A stretch of 64,000 nucleotides of DNA from Mycolicibacterium sp. CBMA 234 (GTDB lineage Bacteria; Actinomycetota; Actinomycetes; Mycobacteriales; Mycobacteriaceae): the NCBI RefSeq assembly GCF_009729415.1, contig NZ_MPKW01000009.1, positions 248,001 through 312,000 on the forward strand, given 5' to 3'. Shown here piece by piece: positions 10,833 through 20,187 of this stretch. A program made the position numbers and the translations under genes. Under the pieces are notes generated by a model that had not been told where the DNA came from, did not search any database, and was given only the letters and a program-made list of their open reading frames with translations. Position 1 is the stretch's first letter. The number at the start of each line of letters is the position of its first letter.

Positions 10833-11311
10833 GGCCAGACGGTCCGCACTGACCATTCCGCGTGCGGCAGCGGGAACTCGTTGCCCGCGGAATCCCTGGC
10901 CAGGGTCGGAAGCTGCACCGCGAGCCCCAGCAGCTTGCCGTGGTGCGGGTCGACGGTCGGGATGGTGACGGCCAGCCGCTTGTTGGGCCGGAACTCACTG
11001 ACTGCGGAGCCGCCGTCCTCGTAGGCGAGCAGCAGCACCCACGGCGCGCGCGAAACGGCCTGCGGCACCGAGAGCTGGATGGGATGCCGCGGCGTCACCT
11101 GCAGCTCGCCCCACGTCGCGGGGACGTCGCACGACTTCAGATGCACGTCGCAGTACCGGTAAGGCCCGACTCGGGTCAGCTGGCCATTGGTGAAGGCGCT
11201 GATCTCGGGGAAGTCGGGGCCCTGGTGGCGGGTCAGCCGCCAGATCAGGACGCCCGTTGCGGTCGCCGACAGCACCGCAACCACGGCGAAAAGTGCGAGA
11301 ACTCGTTTCAT
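10829..11311 (-). CDS. DUF2771 exported/lipid-anchored-type protein
   Basis: A 160-residue protein with an N-terminal hydrophobic segment (MKRVLALFAVVAVLSATATG) followed by an extracytoplasmic domain. It contains two cysteines about 10 residues apart (YRYCDVHLKSCDVP) that may form a disulfide. It matches the DUF2771 family next to the MFS gene in M. tuberculosis (Rv0875c). ATG 11311 overlaps the MFS stop (ATGA) and has AGGA five bases upstream. An ATG two codons earlier is the alternative. The function is unknown. Confidence 0.82.
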   Translation of the reverse strand: MKRVLALFAVVAVLSATATGVLIWRLTRHQGPDFPEISAFTNGQLTRVGPYRYCDVHLKSCDVPATWGELQVTPRHPIQLSVPQAVSRAPWVLLLAYEDGGSAVSEFRPNKRLAVTIPTVDPHHGKLLGLAVQLPTLARDSAGNEFPLPHAEWSVRTVWP

Positions 11312-13041
11312 GTCCATCCTGGTCTCGCCCCGGGCATTGCCGCGGGGTCGGGCCGTGGTCCTTCCTGTTCGGCTAGTACGGGCCGGTTGCCGCCCAAGCC
11401 CGGGATCAGGGAGCCGCCGTTGTAGCTGACGAGCGTCTGCGCCAGACCCAGAATCAGCACGGCGCTGACCGCAGTGAATCCGATCCACAGATCGGTATAG
11501 ATCAGCACACCGATTGCGCCGCCGATCACCCAGGCCAACTGCAACACAGACTCGGACCGCCCGAACGCCGACGCCCGGGACTTTTCCGGCAGGTCATGCT
11601 GCAGCGAGCCGTCCAGTGATGCCTTGGCGATGGCCGTGGCCGCCGAGGTGATCACCGCAGCGCCTGCGGCCACCATCAGGTTGCCGGCCACCGCTGCGGC
11701 GAGCGCGGCAGCGGTGACGATGACGGTCGCGCGCACCACCACCTGTGCGGGGTGCCCCAGCTTGAGCCGCGCGCTGACGATATTTCCGCCGATGTTGCCG
11801 ATGCCGGCGGCGGCGCCGATGAGGCCGAGGATCTTCAGTTGCTCCCAGGCGCCGGCGTCATGCGACTTGGCGACGAACGCGGGGTACAGGAACAAGAAGC
11901 CGACCAGCACCTTGATGGTGCAGTTGCCCCACAGCGACGTGATGATGTTGCGGCCCAACGGCTGCCGCGGCGACTTGTCGGCATGCGGATGCCGGAGCTG
12001 TTCGGTCGGCGCGTGATACGACAGGGTCGCGGGAACCTCGCCCTCGGTCACCTCGACCCATTTGGGGATCCGCATGGTCAGCACAGCGCCCGCGGCGGCC
12101 ACGACAGCGACGACGTAGAGCGCGCCCGGCAGGTGCATCAGACCGAAGGTGTACTCGAATGCCGCCGCCAGGCCGCCGCCCAGGCCGGTGCCGCCCAGCA
12201 ACCCGAACATGGTGAGCCGGGAGTTGACGCGCACCAGGTCGATGGTCGGTGGCAACACACGTGGCGTCACGGCGCTGCGCAGCACGCTGAACGACTTGGA
12301 CAACACCATCATGCCCAGCGCGCACGGGTACAGAACCCAGGGCGGATAGCTGCCGGTGGCGCCGTCGTAGTTGCCGATCAGCACCAGCGCCAGCACGATG
12401 CGCAGCGCGAACGACACCGCAAGCGCGACGCGGCGACCGTGCTGCAGGCGGTCCAGCGCCGGCCCGATGAGCGGGGCGATGACCGCGAACGGCGCGATGG
12501 TGATCAGCAGGTAGAGGGCCACCTTGCTCTTGGACTCGCCCGAGGCCGCGGCGAAGAACAAGGTATTGGCGAGCGCGACGCCCATGGCCGCGTCCAGCGC
12601 GTTGTTCGCGACGACCGGCCAGGTCAGGGCCGTCAGCCCCGACTTGTCGGCACCGTCCGCCGTCGCGGCCCGGTGGACCAGGCCGTACACCTTGGTGCCC
12701 ATCTCGCGGCTGCGCTGGGCGGCAGCGCGGGTGACGGTGATCTTCTCGCCGCCGGCGGGCCCGCCGCGGCGGTCGTCGTGGTCGCGGCGCCGGCCGCCCT
12801 CATAACCATCGTCGTGACGACGGTCGTAACCGTGACCGTCGTGGTGATCGTCGTCGAGCGGCGGCAGCCACCGATTTTCGCTGTGCGACGAGGAGTTGCG
12901 CGGTGGTGGGCGACGCCGGGAGCGGCCCGGATCGCTTGGATAGTTGGCCATGCCGGGGTGCTCGTCGTCGTCCCCACGCGGTGGACGCGGCGGATAGTAG
13001 CGGGGATCCCCCGACCACTCCGTGTCCCGCGATCCGCTCAT
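11308..13041 (-). CDS. MFS transporter with disordered histidine/arginine-rich N-terminus
   Basis: A 577-residue major facilitator with about 12 hydrophobic segments starting near residue 140 (WPVVANNALDAAMGVALANT). The first 110 residues are hydrophilic and low-complexity, rich in Asp, His, Arg, Pro and Gly (DDDHHDGHGYDRRHDDGY), so they are probably a disordered cytoplasmic tail. It is the orthologue of Rv0876c by position and length. The substrate is unknown. It is co-transcribed with the DUF2771 gene through a four-base overlap and diverges from the DUF3027 gene, with about 90 bases between the two start codons. Confidence 0.9.
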   Translation of the reverse strand: MSGSRDTEWSGDPRYYPPRPPRGDDDEHPGMANYPSDPGRSRRRPPPRNSSSHSENRWLPPLDDDHHDGHGYDRRHDDGYEGGRRRDHDDRRGGPAGGEKITVTRAAAQRSREMGTKVYGLVHRAATADGADKSGLTALTWPVVANNALDAAMGVALANTLFFAAASGESKSKVALYLLITIAPFAVIAPLIGPALDRLQHGRRVALAVSFALRIVLALVLIGNYDGATGSYPPWVLYPCALGMMVLSKSFSVLRSAVTPRVLPPTIDLVRVNSRLTMFGLLGGTGLGGGLAAAFEYTFGLMHLPGALYVVAVVAAAGAVLTMRIPKWVEVTEGEVPATLSYHAPTEQLRHPHADKSPRQPLGRNIITSLWGNCTIKVLVGFLFLYPAFVAKSHDAGAWEQLKILGLIGAAAGIGNIGGNIVSARLKLGHPAQVVVRATVIVTAAALAAAVAGNLMVAAGAAVITSAATAIAKASLDGSLQHDLPEKSRASAFGRSESVLQLAWVIGGAIGVLIYTDLWIGFTAVSAVLILGLAQTLVSYNGGSLIPGLGGNRPVLAEQEGPRPDPAAMPGARPGWT

Positions 13042-13128
13042 GCGCTCGATTGTTCCCCATGGTGCCGACAGTGGCGCGCAGGCAGGCGGTGTGGCCTTGT
13101 CCGTGGTGGTCAGGCAGTATTGAGCGCG

Positions 13129-14190
13129 ATGGACACGCCCAATGACACCGAATCGGCAGCACTGACGCCGGACGAGCCGACGCCGGCCCCGGCGCAGGTC
13201 GAGGTGCCGAACCCGGAACCCGGCGCGGAGGCAGTAGCGGAGGCCGCGGCAGTGGAAGCTGCTGCGCCGGAGCTCGCCGCCGAGCCAGAGCCCGAGGCTG
13301 CGGCCGAGGCCCCGGAGGCGACCGAGCCGCAGGCCGCTGAGGAAGAGTCACCGGCCGCCGAGGTTGCGGCTGAAGTCTCCGAGGACACCGAGGTTGCTCC
13401 CGAGGTCGTCGAGGCCACTGAGGCCAACGATTCTTCCGAACCCATCGAGGCTGTCGACGAGGTCGAGCAGCCCGACTTGACCCCGATCCTGATGGCCGCG
13501 TTCGATCAGGCCCGTGCCGCGATCATCGAGTTCAGCGGTGACGGCGTGGTCGGCGACTACCTGGGTGCGACGTTCGACGACCCGGCGTCAGTCACCCATC
13601 GCTTCCTGGCCTCCTTGCCCGGCTACCACGGGTGGCAGTGGGCCGTGGTGCTCGCGACCTACCCGGGCGCTGACCACACCACCGTCAGCGAGGTCGTGCT
13701 GGTGCCGGGTCCGGATGCCCTGCTGGCCCCGGCGTGGCTGCCCTGGAATGAGCGCGTGCAGCCCGGTGACCTGAGTCCCGGTGATCTGCTGGCCCCGCCG
13801 GCGGGCGACCCGCGCCTGGTGCCCGGGTACGTGGGGTCCGGCGATCCCGAGCTGGACGACGTGGCTGCCGAGATCGGTTTCGGCCGCAAGCAGGTGCTCA
13901 GCGACTTCGGCCGGACGGATGCCGCGCAGCGCTGGCATGACGGCGACTTCGGGCCGGGTTCGGCGATGGCTCGGGCCACTCGTCGTACCTGCCGCGGCTG
14001 CGGTTTCTACGTTCCGCTCTCGGGGTCGCTCGGTCTGGTGTTCGGCGTTTGCGCCAACGAACTGTCCGCAGACGGACGCGTGGTGTCTGCTGAGTACGGC
14101 TGTGGTGCCCACTCGGACACGCCGCCGCCGGACCCGATCGGCTCACCGGCCTTCGAGCCGTTCGACGACGGCGTGGTCGACGTCGGTTAG
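13129..14190 (+). CDS. DUF3027 protein with acidic Ala/Glu/Pro-rich N-terminus
   Basis: A 353-residue protein. Residues 1-118 are low-complexity and acidic (runs of A, E, P, T), and the DUF3027 domain begins near residue 120 (MAAFDQARAAIIEFSGDGVV). Four cysteines and a histidine near the C-terminus (CRGCGFYVPL, GVCANE, YGCGAHSD) could bind a metal. ATG 13129 is the first start after the divergent MFS promoter region. The stop TAG overlaps the stop of the convergent SRPBCC gene. Orthologues are present across mycobacteria (Rv0877). The function is unknown. Confidence 0.87.
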   Translation: MDTPNDTESAALTPDEPTPAPAQVEVPNPEPGAEAVAEAAAVEAAAPELAAEPEPEAAAEAPEATEPQAAEEESPAAEVAAEVSEDTEVAPEVVEATEANDSSEPIEAVDEVEQPDLTPILMAAFDQARAAIIEFSGDGVVGDYLGATFDDPASVTHRFLASLPGYHGWQWAVVLATYPGADHTTVSEVVLVPGPDALLAPAWLPWNERVQPGDLSPGDLLAPPAGDPRLVPGYVGSGDPELDDVAAEIGFGRKQVLSDFGRTDAAQRWHDGDFGPGSAMARATRRTCRGCGFYVPLSGSLGLVFGVCANELSADGRVVSAEYGCGAHSDTPPPDPIGSPAFEPFDDGVVDVG

Positions 14191-14648
14191 GCGCCCTCAG
14201 CCGCGGCCTTGATGCGGCTCAGCGAGGTGTTCATCCCGTCGACCAGCTCCACTTCAAAGTTGGGCACGCCGCCCATGAAGCGGTTGACCAGTGTGCTCGA
14301 GATGGGCTTGACGCCGTTCTCGGCGTGCCGGCTCGCGGTCACCTTGGTGCCGGTCCCGGCGGGCTCCAGCTCGTAGGTCCATTCGGTGCCGTTGGAGTTG
14401 ATCAGGAACGACAGCTTCTTCTGCGCGTCGAGCGCGGTGATGGTCGCGGTCGTCGGCCAGAACATCAGGCCCCGCCGGTTCAGGTTGACGGTCTTGGTGC
14501 CGACCTTCACGGCGCCGATCGACTTCATGGCCCGACACTGCGGGCTCCATTTGGGCATGTTGTCGAGGTCGGAGATCAAGGCCCAGACCTTGGCGACCGG
14601 CGCGTTGATGGTGATGTCTGCCTGCAGCAGAGGTGCTTCTCCAGCCAT
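14187..14648 (-). CDS. SRPBCC (START/Bet v1-like) lipid- or ligand-binding protein
   Basis: A 153-residue helix-grip protein of the polyketide cyclase/dehydrase-like SRPBCC superfamily, with the opening strand-helix ADITINAPVAKVWALISDLD, a central sheet, and a long C-terminal helix. No catalytic residues can be assigned, so the role is probably ligand binding. It occupies the position held by a PPE gene (Rv0878c) in M. tuberculosis. ATG 14648 begins MAGEAPLLQAD, preceded by a purine-rich AGGGAG. Confidence 0.85.
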   Translation of the reverse strand: MAGEAPLLQADITINAPVAKVWALISDLDNMPKWSPQCRAMKSIGAVKVGTKTVNLNRRGLMFWPTTATITALDAQKKLSFLINSNGTEWTYELEPAGTGTKVTASRHAENGVKPISSTLVNRFMGGVPNFEVELVDGMNTSLSRIKAAAEGA

Positions 14649-14677
14649 CGGGCTCTCCCTTGTCGAGATGTTTGAGG

Positions 14678-14938
14678 TCAGCGCAAGCCGCGTTGGGCAC
14701 CCCGGGCGCCCCGGCGGGCTGCGCTGCGTTGCCACAGAAATATAGATGTGCCCAGCACGCCGACGCCGAGTCCCGCGACGGTCACCGGCCGCCAGTCGTG
14801 CAGAGCCGGAATTGTGAAGGCCAGAGCCAACGCCACCAGCCAGCCCGCGGCGATGACCACGATCACCGGAACCGGGTCGAGGAGGCGGTCGGGGAGTGCC
14901 GGCGGCTCGAGTGCTGCCGGGTGTTTGGGCGTAGGCAT
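14678..14938 (-). CDS. DUF2530 small membrane protein (Rv0879c-like)
   Basis: An 86-residue protein with two hydrophobic segments ([19 protein letters not shown] and [18 protein letters not shown]) and a basic C-terminal tail rich in Arg and Ala. It matches the DUF2530 family. ATG 14938 has GGAG six bases upstream. An ATG two codons earlier lies directly against that GGAG and is less likely. It is divergent from the MarR gene with 47 bases between starts. Confidence 0.8.
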   Translation of the reverse strand: MPTPKHPAALEPPALPDRLLDPVPVIVVIAAGWLVALALAFTIPALHDWRPVTVAGLGVGVLGTSIFLWQRSAARRGARGAQRGLR

Positions 14939-14985
14939 GGCCATCTCCGCTAACGCTAGTCGATGGATCGGTACGCTATCTGCTC

Positions 14986-15417
14986 GTGACGGACGCCGAT
15001 GATCGCTTGGCCAATGACCTGTCGCTGGCCGTCGTGCGACTGTCGCGACAGCTGCGCTTCCGCCGGCCCGATTCCCCGGTGTCCCTGACGCAGTTGTCGG
15101 CACTCGCCACGCTCGCCAAGGAAGGCCCGATGACGCCGGGTGCGTTGGCGATCCGCGAGCGGGTCCGGCCGCCGTCGATGACGCGCGTCATCGCGTCGTT
15201 GGTCGATCTGGGGCTGGTGGACCGCAGTGCGCATCCCGACGATCGGCGCCAGGTGCTGGTGGTGGTGTCTCCGGACGGCCAGGATCTTTATGACGCCGAG
15301 CGCCGGGCCGGCATGGAATGGCTGCAGGAGCGGCTCGAACAGCTGACGGACGGCGACCGCGCGACCTTGCTCTCGGCTGCGGATCTGATGTTCGCGATCA
15401 TCGACGAAGGCCAGTGA
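14986..15417 (+). CDS. MarR-family transcriptional regulator
   Basis: A 143-residue winged-helix regulator. The recognition region [20 protein letters not shown] and the wing [15 protein letters not shown] are typical of MarR proteins. GTG 14986 is the start that fits the family N-terminus. It overlaps the following methyltransferase start by four bases (GTGA), so the two form an operon. The orthologue by position is Rv0880. The ligand and target are unknown, and the short divergent region to the DUF2530 gene is a natural place for autoregulation. Confidence 0.92.
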   Translation: MTDADDRLANDLSLAVVRLSRQLRFRRPDSPVSLTQLSALATLAKEGPMTPGALAIRERVRPPSMTRVIASLVDLGLVDRSAHPDDRRQVLVVVSPDGQDLYDAERRAGMEWLQERLEQLTDGDRATLLSAADLMFAIIDEGQ

Positions 15418-16262
15418 GTACTGCAGCGGACGTCGACGCGATGGAAGACGTGATGGTCGTCGACGTGACCGACCCAACCGATCCGCGGCTCGACGACTTC
15501 CGTGACCTCAACAGCGTCGACCGCCGTCCCGACTTGCCGTCCGGCAAGGGCCTCGTCATCGCCGAAGGTGTGCTGGTGGCTCAGCGCATGCTGGCGTCGC
15601 GATTCAGCCCGCGGGCCTTGCTCGGCACCGATCGTCGGCTCCGGGAACTGGCTGACGATCTCGCCGGTTGCGGCGTGCCCTATTACCGCGCCAGCGCCGA
15701 GGTGATGGCCGAGGTCGTCGGCTTCCATCTCAACCGCGGCGTGCTGGCTGCCGCGCCGCGGCCCGTCGAACTGACCGTGCCGCAGGTGCTCGAGGGCGCC
15801 CGGACCGTGGCGGTGCTGGAGGGCGTCAACGACCACGAGAACCTGGGCTCGATCTTCCGCAACGCCGCCGGCCTCAACGTCGACGCGGTGGTGTTCGGTG
15901 CCGGCTGCGCCGACCCGCTGTACCGACGGGCCGTGCGGGTCTCGATGGGCCATGCCCTGCTGGTGCCGTACGCCCGGGCGCAGTCTTGGCCCGATGATCT
16001 GAAGTTGATGCAGGACAACGGTTTTCACCTGATCGCCATGACGCCCGGGGAGGGGTCCGTGCCGTTGGCCGACGCTCTCGCGCCACTGGCCGACCACAAA
16101 ATCGGTGTCCTGGTCGGCGCCGAGGGACCCGGGCTGGCCGAGCACACCATGCGGGCCTGCGAGGTGCGGGCACGCATTCCGATGTCACGGGGGACCGACT
16201 CCCTCAATGTCGCCACGGCTGCCGCCATGGCGTTCTACGAGCGGGCTCGATCGGCGGGCTAG
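15414..16262 (+). CDS. TrmH/SpoU-family RNA 2'-O-methyltransferase
   Basis: A 282-residue SPOUT methyltransferase that methylates a ribose 2'-OH in rRNA or tRNA. The C-terminal catalytic domain has the three family motifs: [12 protein letters not shown] (motif 1), [11 protein letters not shown] (motif 2) and [18 protein letters not shown] (motif 3, forming the trefoil-knot SAM site). The N-terminal domain of about 110 residues is the substrate-binding L30e-like part. The GTG overlaps the MarR stop. The exact RNA target cannot be read from sequence. Confidence 0.92.
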   Translation: MSTAADVDAMEDVMVVDVTDPTDPRLDDFRDLNSVDRRPDLPSGKGLVIAEGVLVAQRMLASRFSPRALLGTDRRLRELADDLAGCGVPYYRASAEVMAEVVGFHLNRGVLAAAPRPVELTVPQVLEGARTVAVLEGVNDHENLGSIFRNAAGLNVDAVVFGAGCADPLYRRAVRVSMGHALLVPYARAQSWPDDLKLMQDNGFHLIAMTPGEGSVPLADALAPLADHKIGVLVGAEGPGLAEHTMRACEVRARIPMSRGTDSLNVATAAAMAFYERARSAG

Positions 16263-16272
16263 ATTGGCTCAG

Positions 16273-16539
16273 ATGACGCAGTCTCAGACGCCCTGGGGCA
16301 CCGGTGTGACGGTGTCGGTGTTCGTGGCTGCGTTGACGGCGGTGGCGATCGTCGTGCTGACCCTCGGGCTGCTGCGGGTGCATCCGCTGCTGGCTGTGGC
16401 CTTGAACGTGGTGGCGGTCGGTGGCTTGGCCCCGACGGTGTGGAGTTGGCGCAGCCGCCCGGTGTGGCGATGGTTCGTTTGGGGCTCGGGCGCGGGTGTC
16501 GCGCTGGGCTGGCTGGCGACGCTCGCCATGAGCCACTAG
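16273..16539 (+). CDS. DUF2537 small membrane protein (Rv0882-like)
   Basis: An 88-residue protein with three hydrophobic segments (VTVSVFVAALTAVAIVVLTL, PLLAVALNVVAVGGLAPTVW, FVWGSGAGVALGWLATLAM) separated by an Arg/Trp-rich loop. It begins at ATG 16273, ten bases after the methyltransferase stop, so it is probably the third gene of the MarR operon. The function is unknown. Confidence 0.82.
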   Translation: MTQSQTPWGTGVTVSVFVAALTAVAIVVLTLGLLRVHPLLAVALNVVAVGGLAPTVWSWRSRPVWRWFVWGSGAGVALGWLATLAMSH

Positions 16540-16550
16540 GCCGCCGGCCC

Positions 16551-16611
16551 GCCGAGCGTGCCGTTAGATCGTTGAAATAACGAAATCTGTGCTCTGGCTG
16601 CACATTCGCGG
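16551..16611. repeat. palindromic intergenic repeat, family 1, copy A
   Basis: The left end is GAGCGTGC and the right end GCACATTCGCGG, with an inner inverted section around AACGAAAT. It is a degenerate copy of a repeat seen also at 16631, 27188, 30791, 30872 and 43431. Copies A and B together fill most of the 188-base gap between the DUF2537 gene and sepH. Confidence 0.6.
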
Positions 16612-16630
16612 CAAGGGGTGTGGAGTGACG

Positions 16631-16693
16631 TCGCGAGCGTGCGGCCCGATCATCGAAACGATGAAATCGTCGGTCTAGCCGCACATTCGCGTC
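16631..16693. repeat. palindromic intergenic repeat, family 1, copy B
   Basis: It begins TCGCGAGCGTGCG and ends GCCGCACATTCGCG. The core contains the imperfect inverted pair GATCATCG/CGATGAAATC. It is tandem with copy A in the same orientation, spaced by about 20 bases. Confidence 0.65.
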
Positions 16694-16727
16694 GGTGACG
16701 GGTTCGCCCGACGCACCAGAAGCTAGA

Positions 16728-17702
16728 TCAGCGCTGGCCGTTCGCCCGCACGCCCAGCAGGACGTCTTCCCAGGCCGGGATTTCGGGCTTGCGCTTGCGG
16801 GGCTTCTGCGTCGGGGCCGGCTCAGGCTCGGCAACCTCGGGTGCGGCGGCAGCAGGGGCCGGGGCCGGGGTAGCGACAGGCTCCGGCGCCGCGGGCATGA
16901 CCGGCACCACGGGGGCGACGGGCTCCGCCACGGGAGCCGGCTGCGGTGCCGGCGTCATGACGACGACGGACGCAGGGGCGGGTGCGGGTGCTGGGGCAGG
17001 AGTGGGCGCGGCTACCGGGGCGGGCGCCGGCCGGACGGCAGGCATCGGAATCTCCGCCACCGACTCTTCGAAATGCAGCTGGGGCAGCGGGGCCACCGAC
17101 CGCAGGGCCGGGCGGGTGTAGTTCGGATCGATCAGCTCGGTGGCGGCGTCGTCGAACGCGGTGGTGGTGCCGCCGTGGGCACCCGGGCTGAAGCGGAAAT
17201 GTGCGACGTTGTCCGAACGCCCAGCCTTCCAACCGAATTGGACGGTCCAGCGGCTGTCCTCGTTGCGCCAGGCATCCCACTTGGTCGCCTCGGGGTCGAG
17301 GCCGCGAGAGATCAGGGCACCGGTCACCGTCTCGAGCAGCGTCAGGACCGACGGGCCGTCCGGCAGGATCGGGTGCGACGCGGTGGCCAGCTCAGCGGCT
17401 CGGGACCGCTCCAGCAGCACCGGGTGGGCGAATCGCATCACCCGCTCGGGGCTCACCCCGGCTGCGGCGGCGAGCTGCTCGACAGAGGCGCCGGCACGGA
17501 TGCGGGACTGGATGTCGCGGGGGCGCAGAGAGTTTGGCACCTCGACCTCGATCTGGGTCTGGTTGCTGACGGCACGGTCGCCGCGGACGGCGGCCTTCAG
17601 GCGATCATCGACGCGGACCGTGAATTTCTCTGCGGTGTCGGCGGTTTCGCAGATGATGCGCTTGCCGTCGGCGTCGAGTCCGACGACCTTGAGTTCCCTC
17701 AT
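16728..17702 (-). CDS. sepH: septation protein SepH
   Basis: A 324-residue FtsZ-binding cell-division regulator. The N-terminal DUF3071 domain (residues 1-170) starts MRELKVVGLDADGKRIICE and contains the helix-turn-helix-like segment ASVEQLAAAAGVSPERVMRF. The remainder is a long Ala/Pro-rich disordered tail (about 215-300) and a basic C-terminal peptide (PRKRKPEIPAWEDVLLGVR) that is conserved in SepH. SepH stimulates FtsZ assembly in Streptomyces and mycobacteria. ATG 17702 matches the family start. Confidence 0.93.
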   Translation of the reverse strand: MRELKVVGLDADGKRIICETADTAEKFTVRVDDRLKAAVRGDRAVSNQTQIEVEVPNSLRPRDIQSRIRAGASVEQLAAAAGVSPERVMRFAHPVLLERSRAAELATASHPILPDGPSVLTLLETVTGALISRGLDPEATKWDAWRNEDSRWTVQFGWKAGRSDNVAHFRFSPGAHGGTTTAFDDAATELIDPNYTRPALRSVAPLPQLHFEESVAEIPMPAVRPAPAPVAAPTPAPAPAPAPASVVVMTPAPQPAPVAEPVAPVVPVMPAAPEPVATPAPAPAAAAPEVAEPEPAPTQKPRKRKPEIPAWEDVLLGVRANGQR

Positions 17703-17772
17703 TGGTGACCTCCTAGGACGCGGCTTAACGGCTCACCCTAGCGTGTTATCGACTCGTAACCCTCTTGACACA

Positions 17773-17809
17773 CCGAGGCGCGCAGCCCGTAGTGAGCTGC
17801 GCGCCTCGG
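17773..17809 (-). terminator. hairpin downstream of serC
   Basis: A perfect 14-base inverted repeat (CCGAGGCGCGCAGC / GCTGCGCGCCTCGG) with a nine-base loop lies between the serC stop and the sepH start. It has no T run on the minus strand, so it would be a U-less mycobacterial-type terminator or RNA-end stabiliser. Confidence 0.6.
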
Positions 17810-17840
17810 TTACTAACGTTTGATTGTGCGGAGAGCCGCG

Positions 17841-19076
<1,236 letters not shown>

Positions 19077-19153
19077 CTAGGTGGTACCTGCGGTACCGTT
19101 CGACACAAGGCAGCCGAATGTAAAGCTCACACTGAAGCCTTGGGAGGCTCAAA

Positions 19154-20170
19154 ATGGCTCGTACCCGCATGATCCGCCGCTGGCGCCGGAACATGGACGT
19201 GCTGGATGACCAGGTCTACGTCGAGAAGCTCGTCACCCTGTCCGAGGGGTCGGTGCGACGCAATTTCAACCCGTACACGGACATCGCGTGGGACTCCCCG
19301 GAATTCGCTGTGGTGCCGGATGACGGGCGCTGGATCCTCCCGGACACCGACCCGCTCGGTGGTCACCCGTGGTACCAGGCCCAGTCTCGGGAACGTCAGA
19401 TCGAGATCGGCATATGGCGTCAGGCCAACGTCGCCAAGGTTGGTCTGCACTTCGAGAACATCCTGATCCGCGGCCTGATGGAGTACGCGTTCTGGGTCCC
19501 GAACGGGTCGCCGGAGTTCCGCTACTGCACCCACGAGGCCATCGAAGAGGGCAACCACACCCTGATGTTCCAGGAGATGGTCAACCACATGGGGGTTGAC
19601 GTCCCGGGTATGCCGAAGCTGCTCAAGTGGATCCAGCCGCTGATCCCCCTGGTCGCCGGCCCGGCGCCCATCCCGTTCTTCTTCGGCGTGCTCGCCGGCG
19701 AGGAGCCCATCGACCACACCCAGAAGCACATCCTGCGTGAGGGCAGCGAGCTGCACCCGATCATGGAGCGGGTCATGGCCATTCACGTGGCCGAGGAGGC
19801 CCGGCACATCTCGTTCGCCCACGAGTACCTGCACAAGCGGGTCCCGGTGCTCAGCCGCTGGAAGAAGTTCTGGCTGTCGCTGTTCGTGCCGCTCACCATG
19901 CGCATCCTGTGCTCGGCGATCATCGTGCCGCCGCGCGTCTTCTGGAAGACGTTCGACATCCCGAAGTCGGTGCGCGACGAGCTGTTCTTCGACGCTCCGG
20001 AGTCGCGCATGTTCCTGCGCAACATGTTCTCGGACGTCCGCATGCTGGCGTACGACACCGGTCTGATGAACCCGCTGGCCAAGATCATGTGGAAGATCTG
20101 CAAGATCGACGGCCCGCCCAGTCGCTACCGCAGCGAGCCGCAGCGTCAGCACGTCGTAGTTGCCGCCTGA
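19154..20170 (+). CDS. AurF-type diiron oxygenase (Rv0885-like)
   Basis: A 338-residue protein of the p-aminobenzoate N-oxygenase AurF-like ferritin fold. Likely iron ligands are visible in two helices: THEAIEEGNHTLMFQEMV (E and H of EEGNH) and VMAIHVAEEARHISFAHEYL (EEARH), with a further Glu upstream in the helix LHFENILIRGLMEYAF. Family members oxidise amines or related substrates using O2, and the substrate here is unknown. It starts at ATG 19154 and is followed 17 bases later by fprB, a ferredoxin-NADP reductase fusion that could supply electrons (inference from adjacency). Confidence 0.88.
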   Translation: MARTRMIRRWRRNMDVLDDQVYVEKLVTLSEGSVRRNFNPYTDIAWDSPEFAVVPDDGRWILPDTDPLGGHPWYQAQSRERQIEIGIWRQANVAKVGLHFENILIRGLMEYAFWVPNGSPEFRYCTHEAIEEGNHTLMFQEMVNHMGVDVPGMPKLLKWIQPLIPLVAGPAPIPFFFGVLAGEEPIDHTQKHILREGSELHPIMERVMAIHVAEEARHISFAHEYLHKRVPVLSRWKKFWLSLFVPLTMRILCSAIIVPPRVFWKTFDIPKSVRDELFFDAPESRMFLRNMFSDVRMLAYDTGLMNPLAKIMWKICKIDGPPSRYRSEPQRQHVVVAA

Positions 20171-20187
20171 TTTTCTGAAAGCTACTC

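Noticed and set aside
11752..13128. Long plus-strand open frame running into the DUF3027 gene from inside the MFS region
   Set aside because: It is antisense to the MFS gene, has repetitive Arg/Gly/Asp composition without any domain, and is an effect of high GC. The gene is taken to start at ATG 13129.
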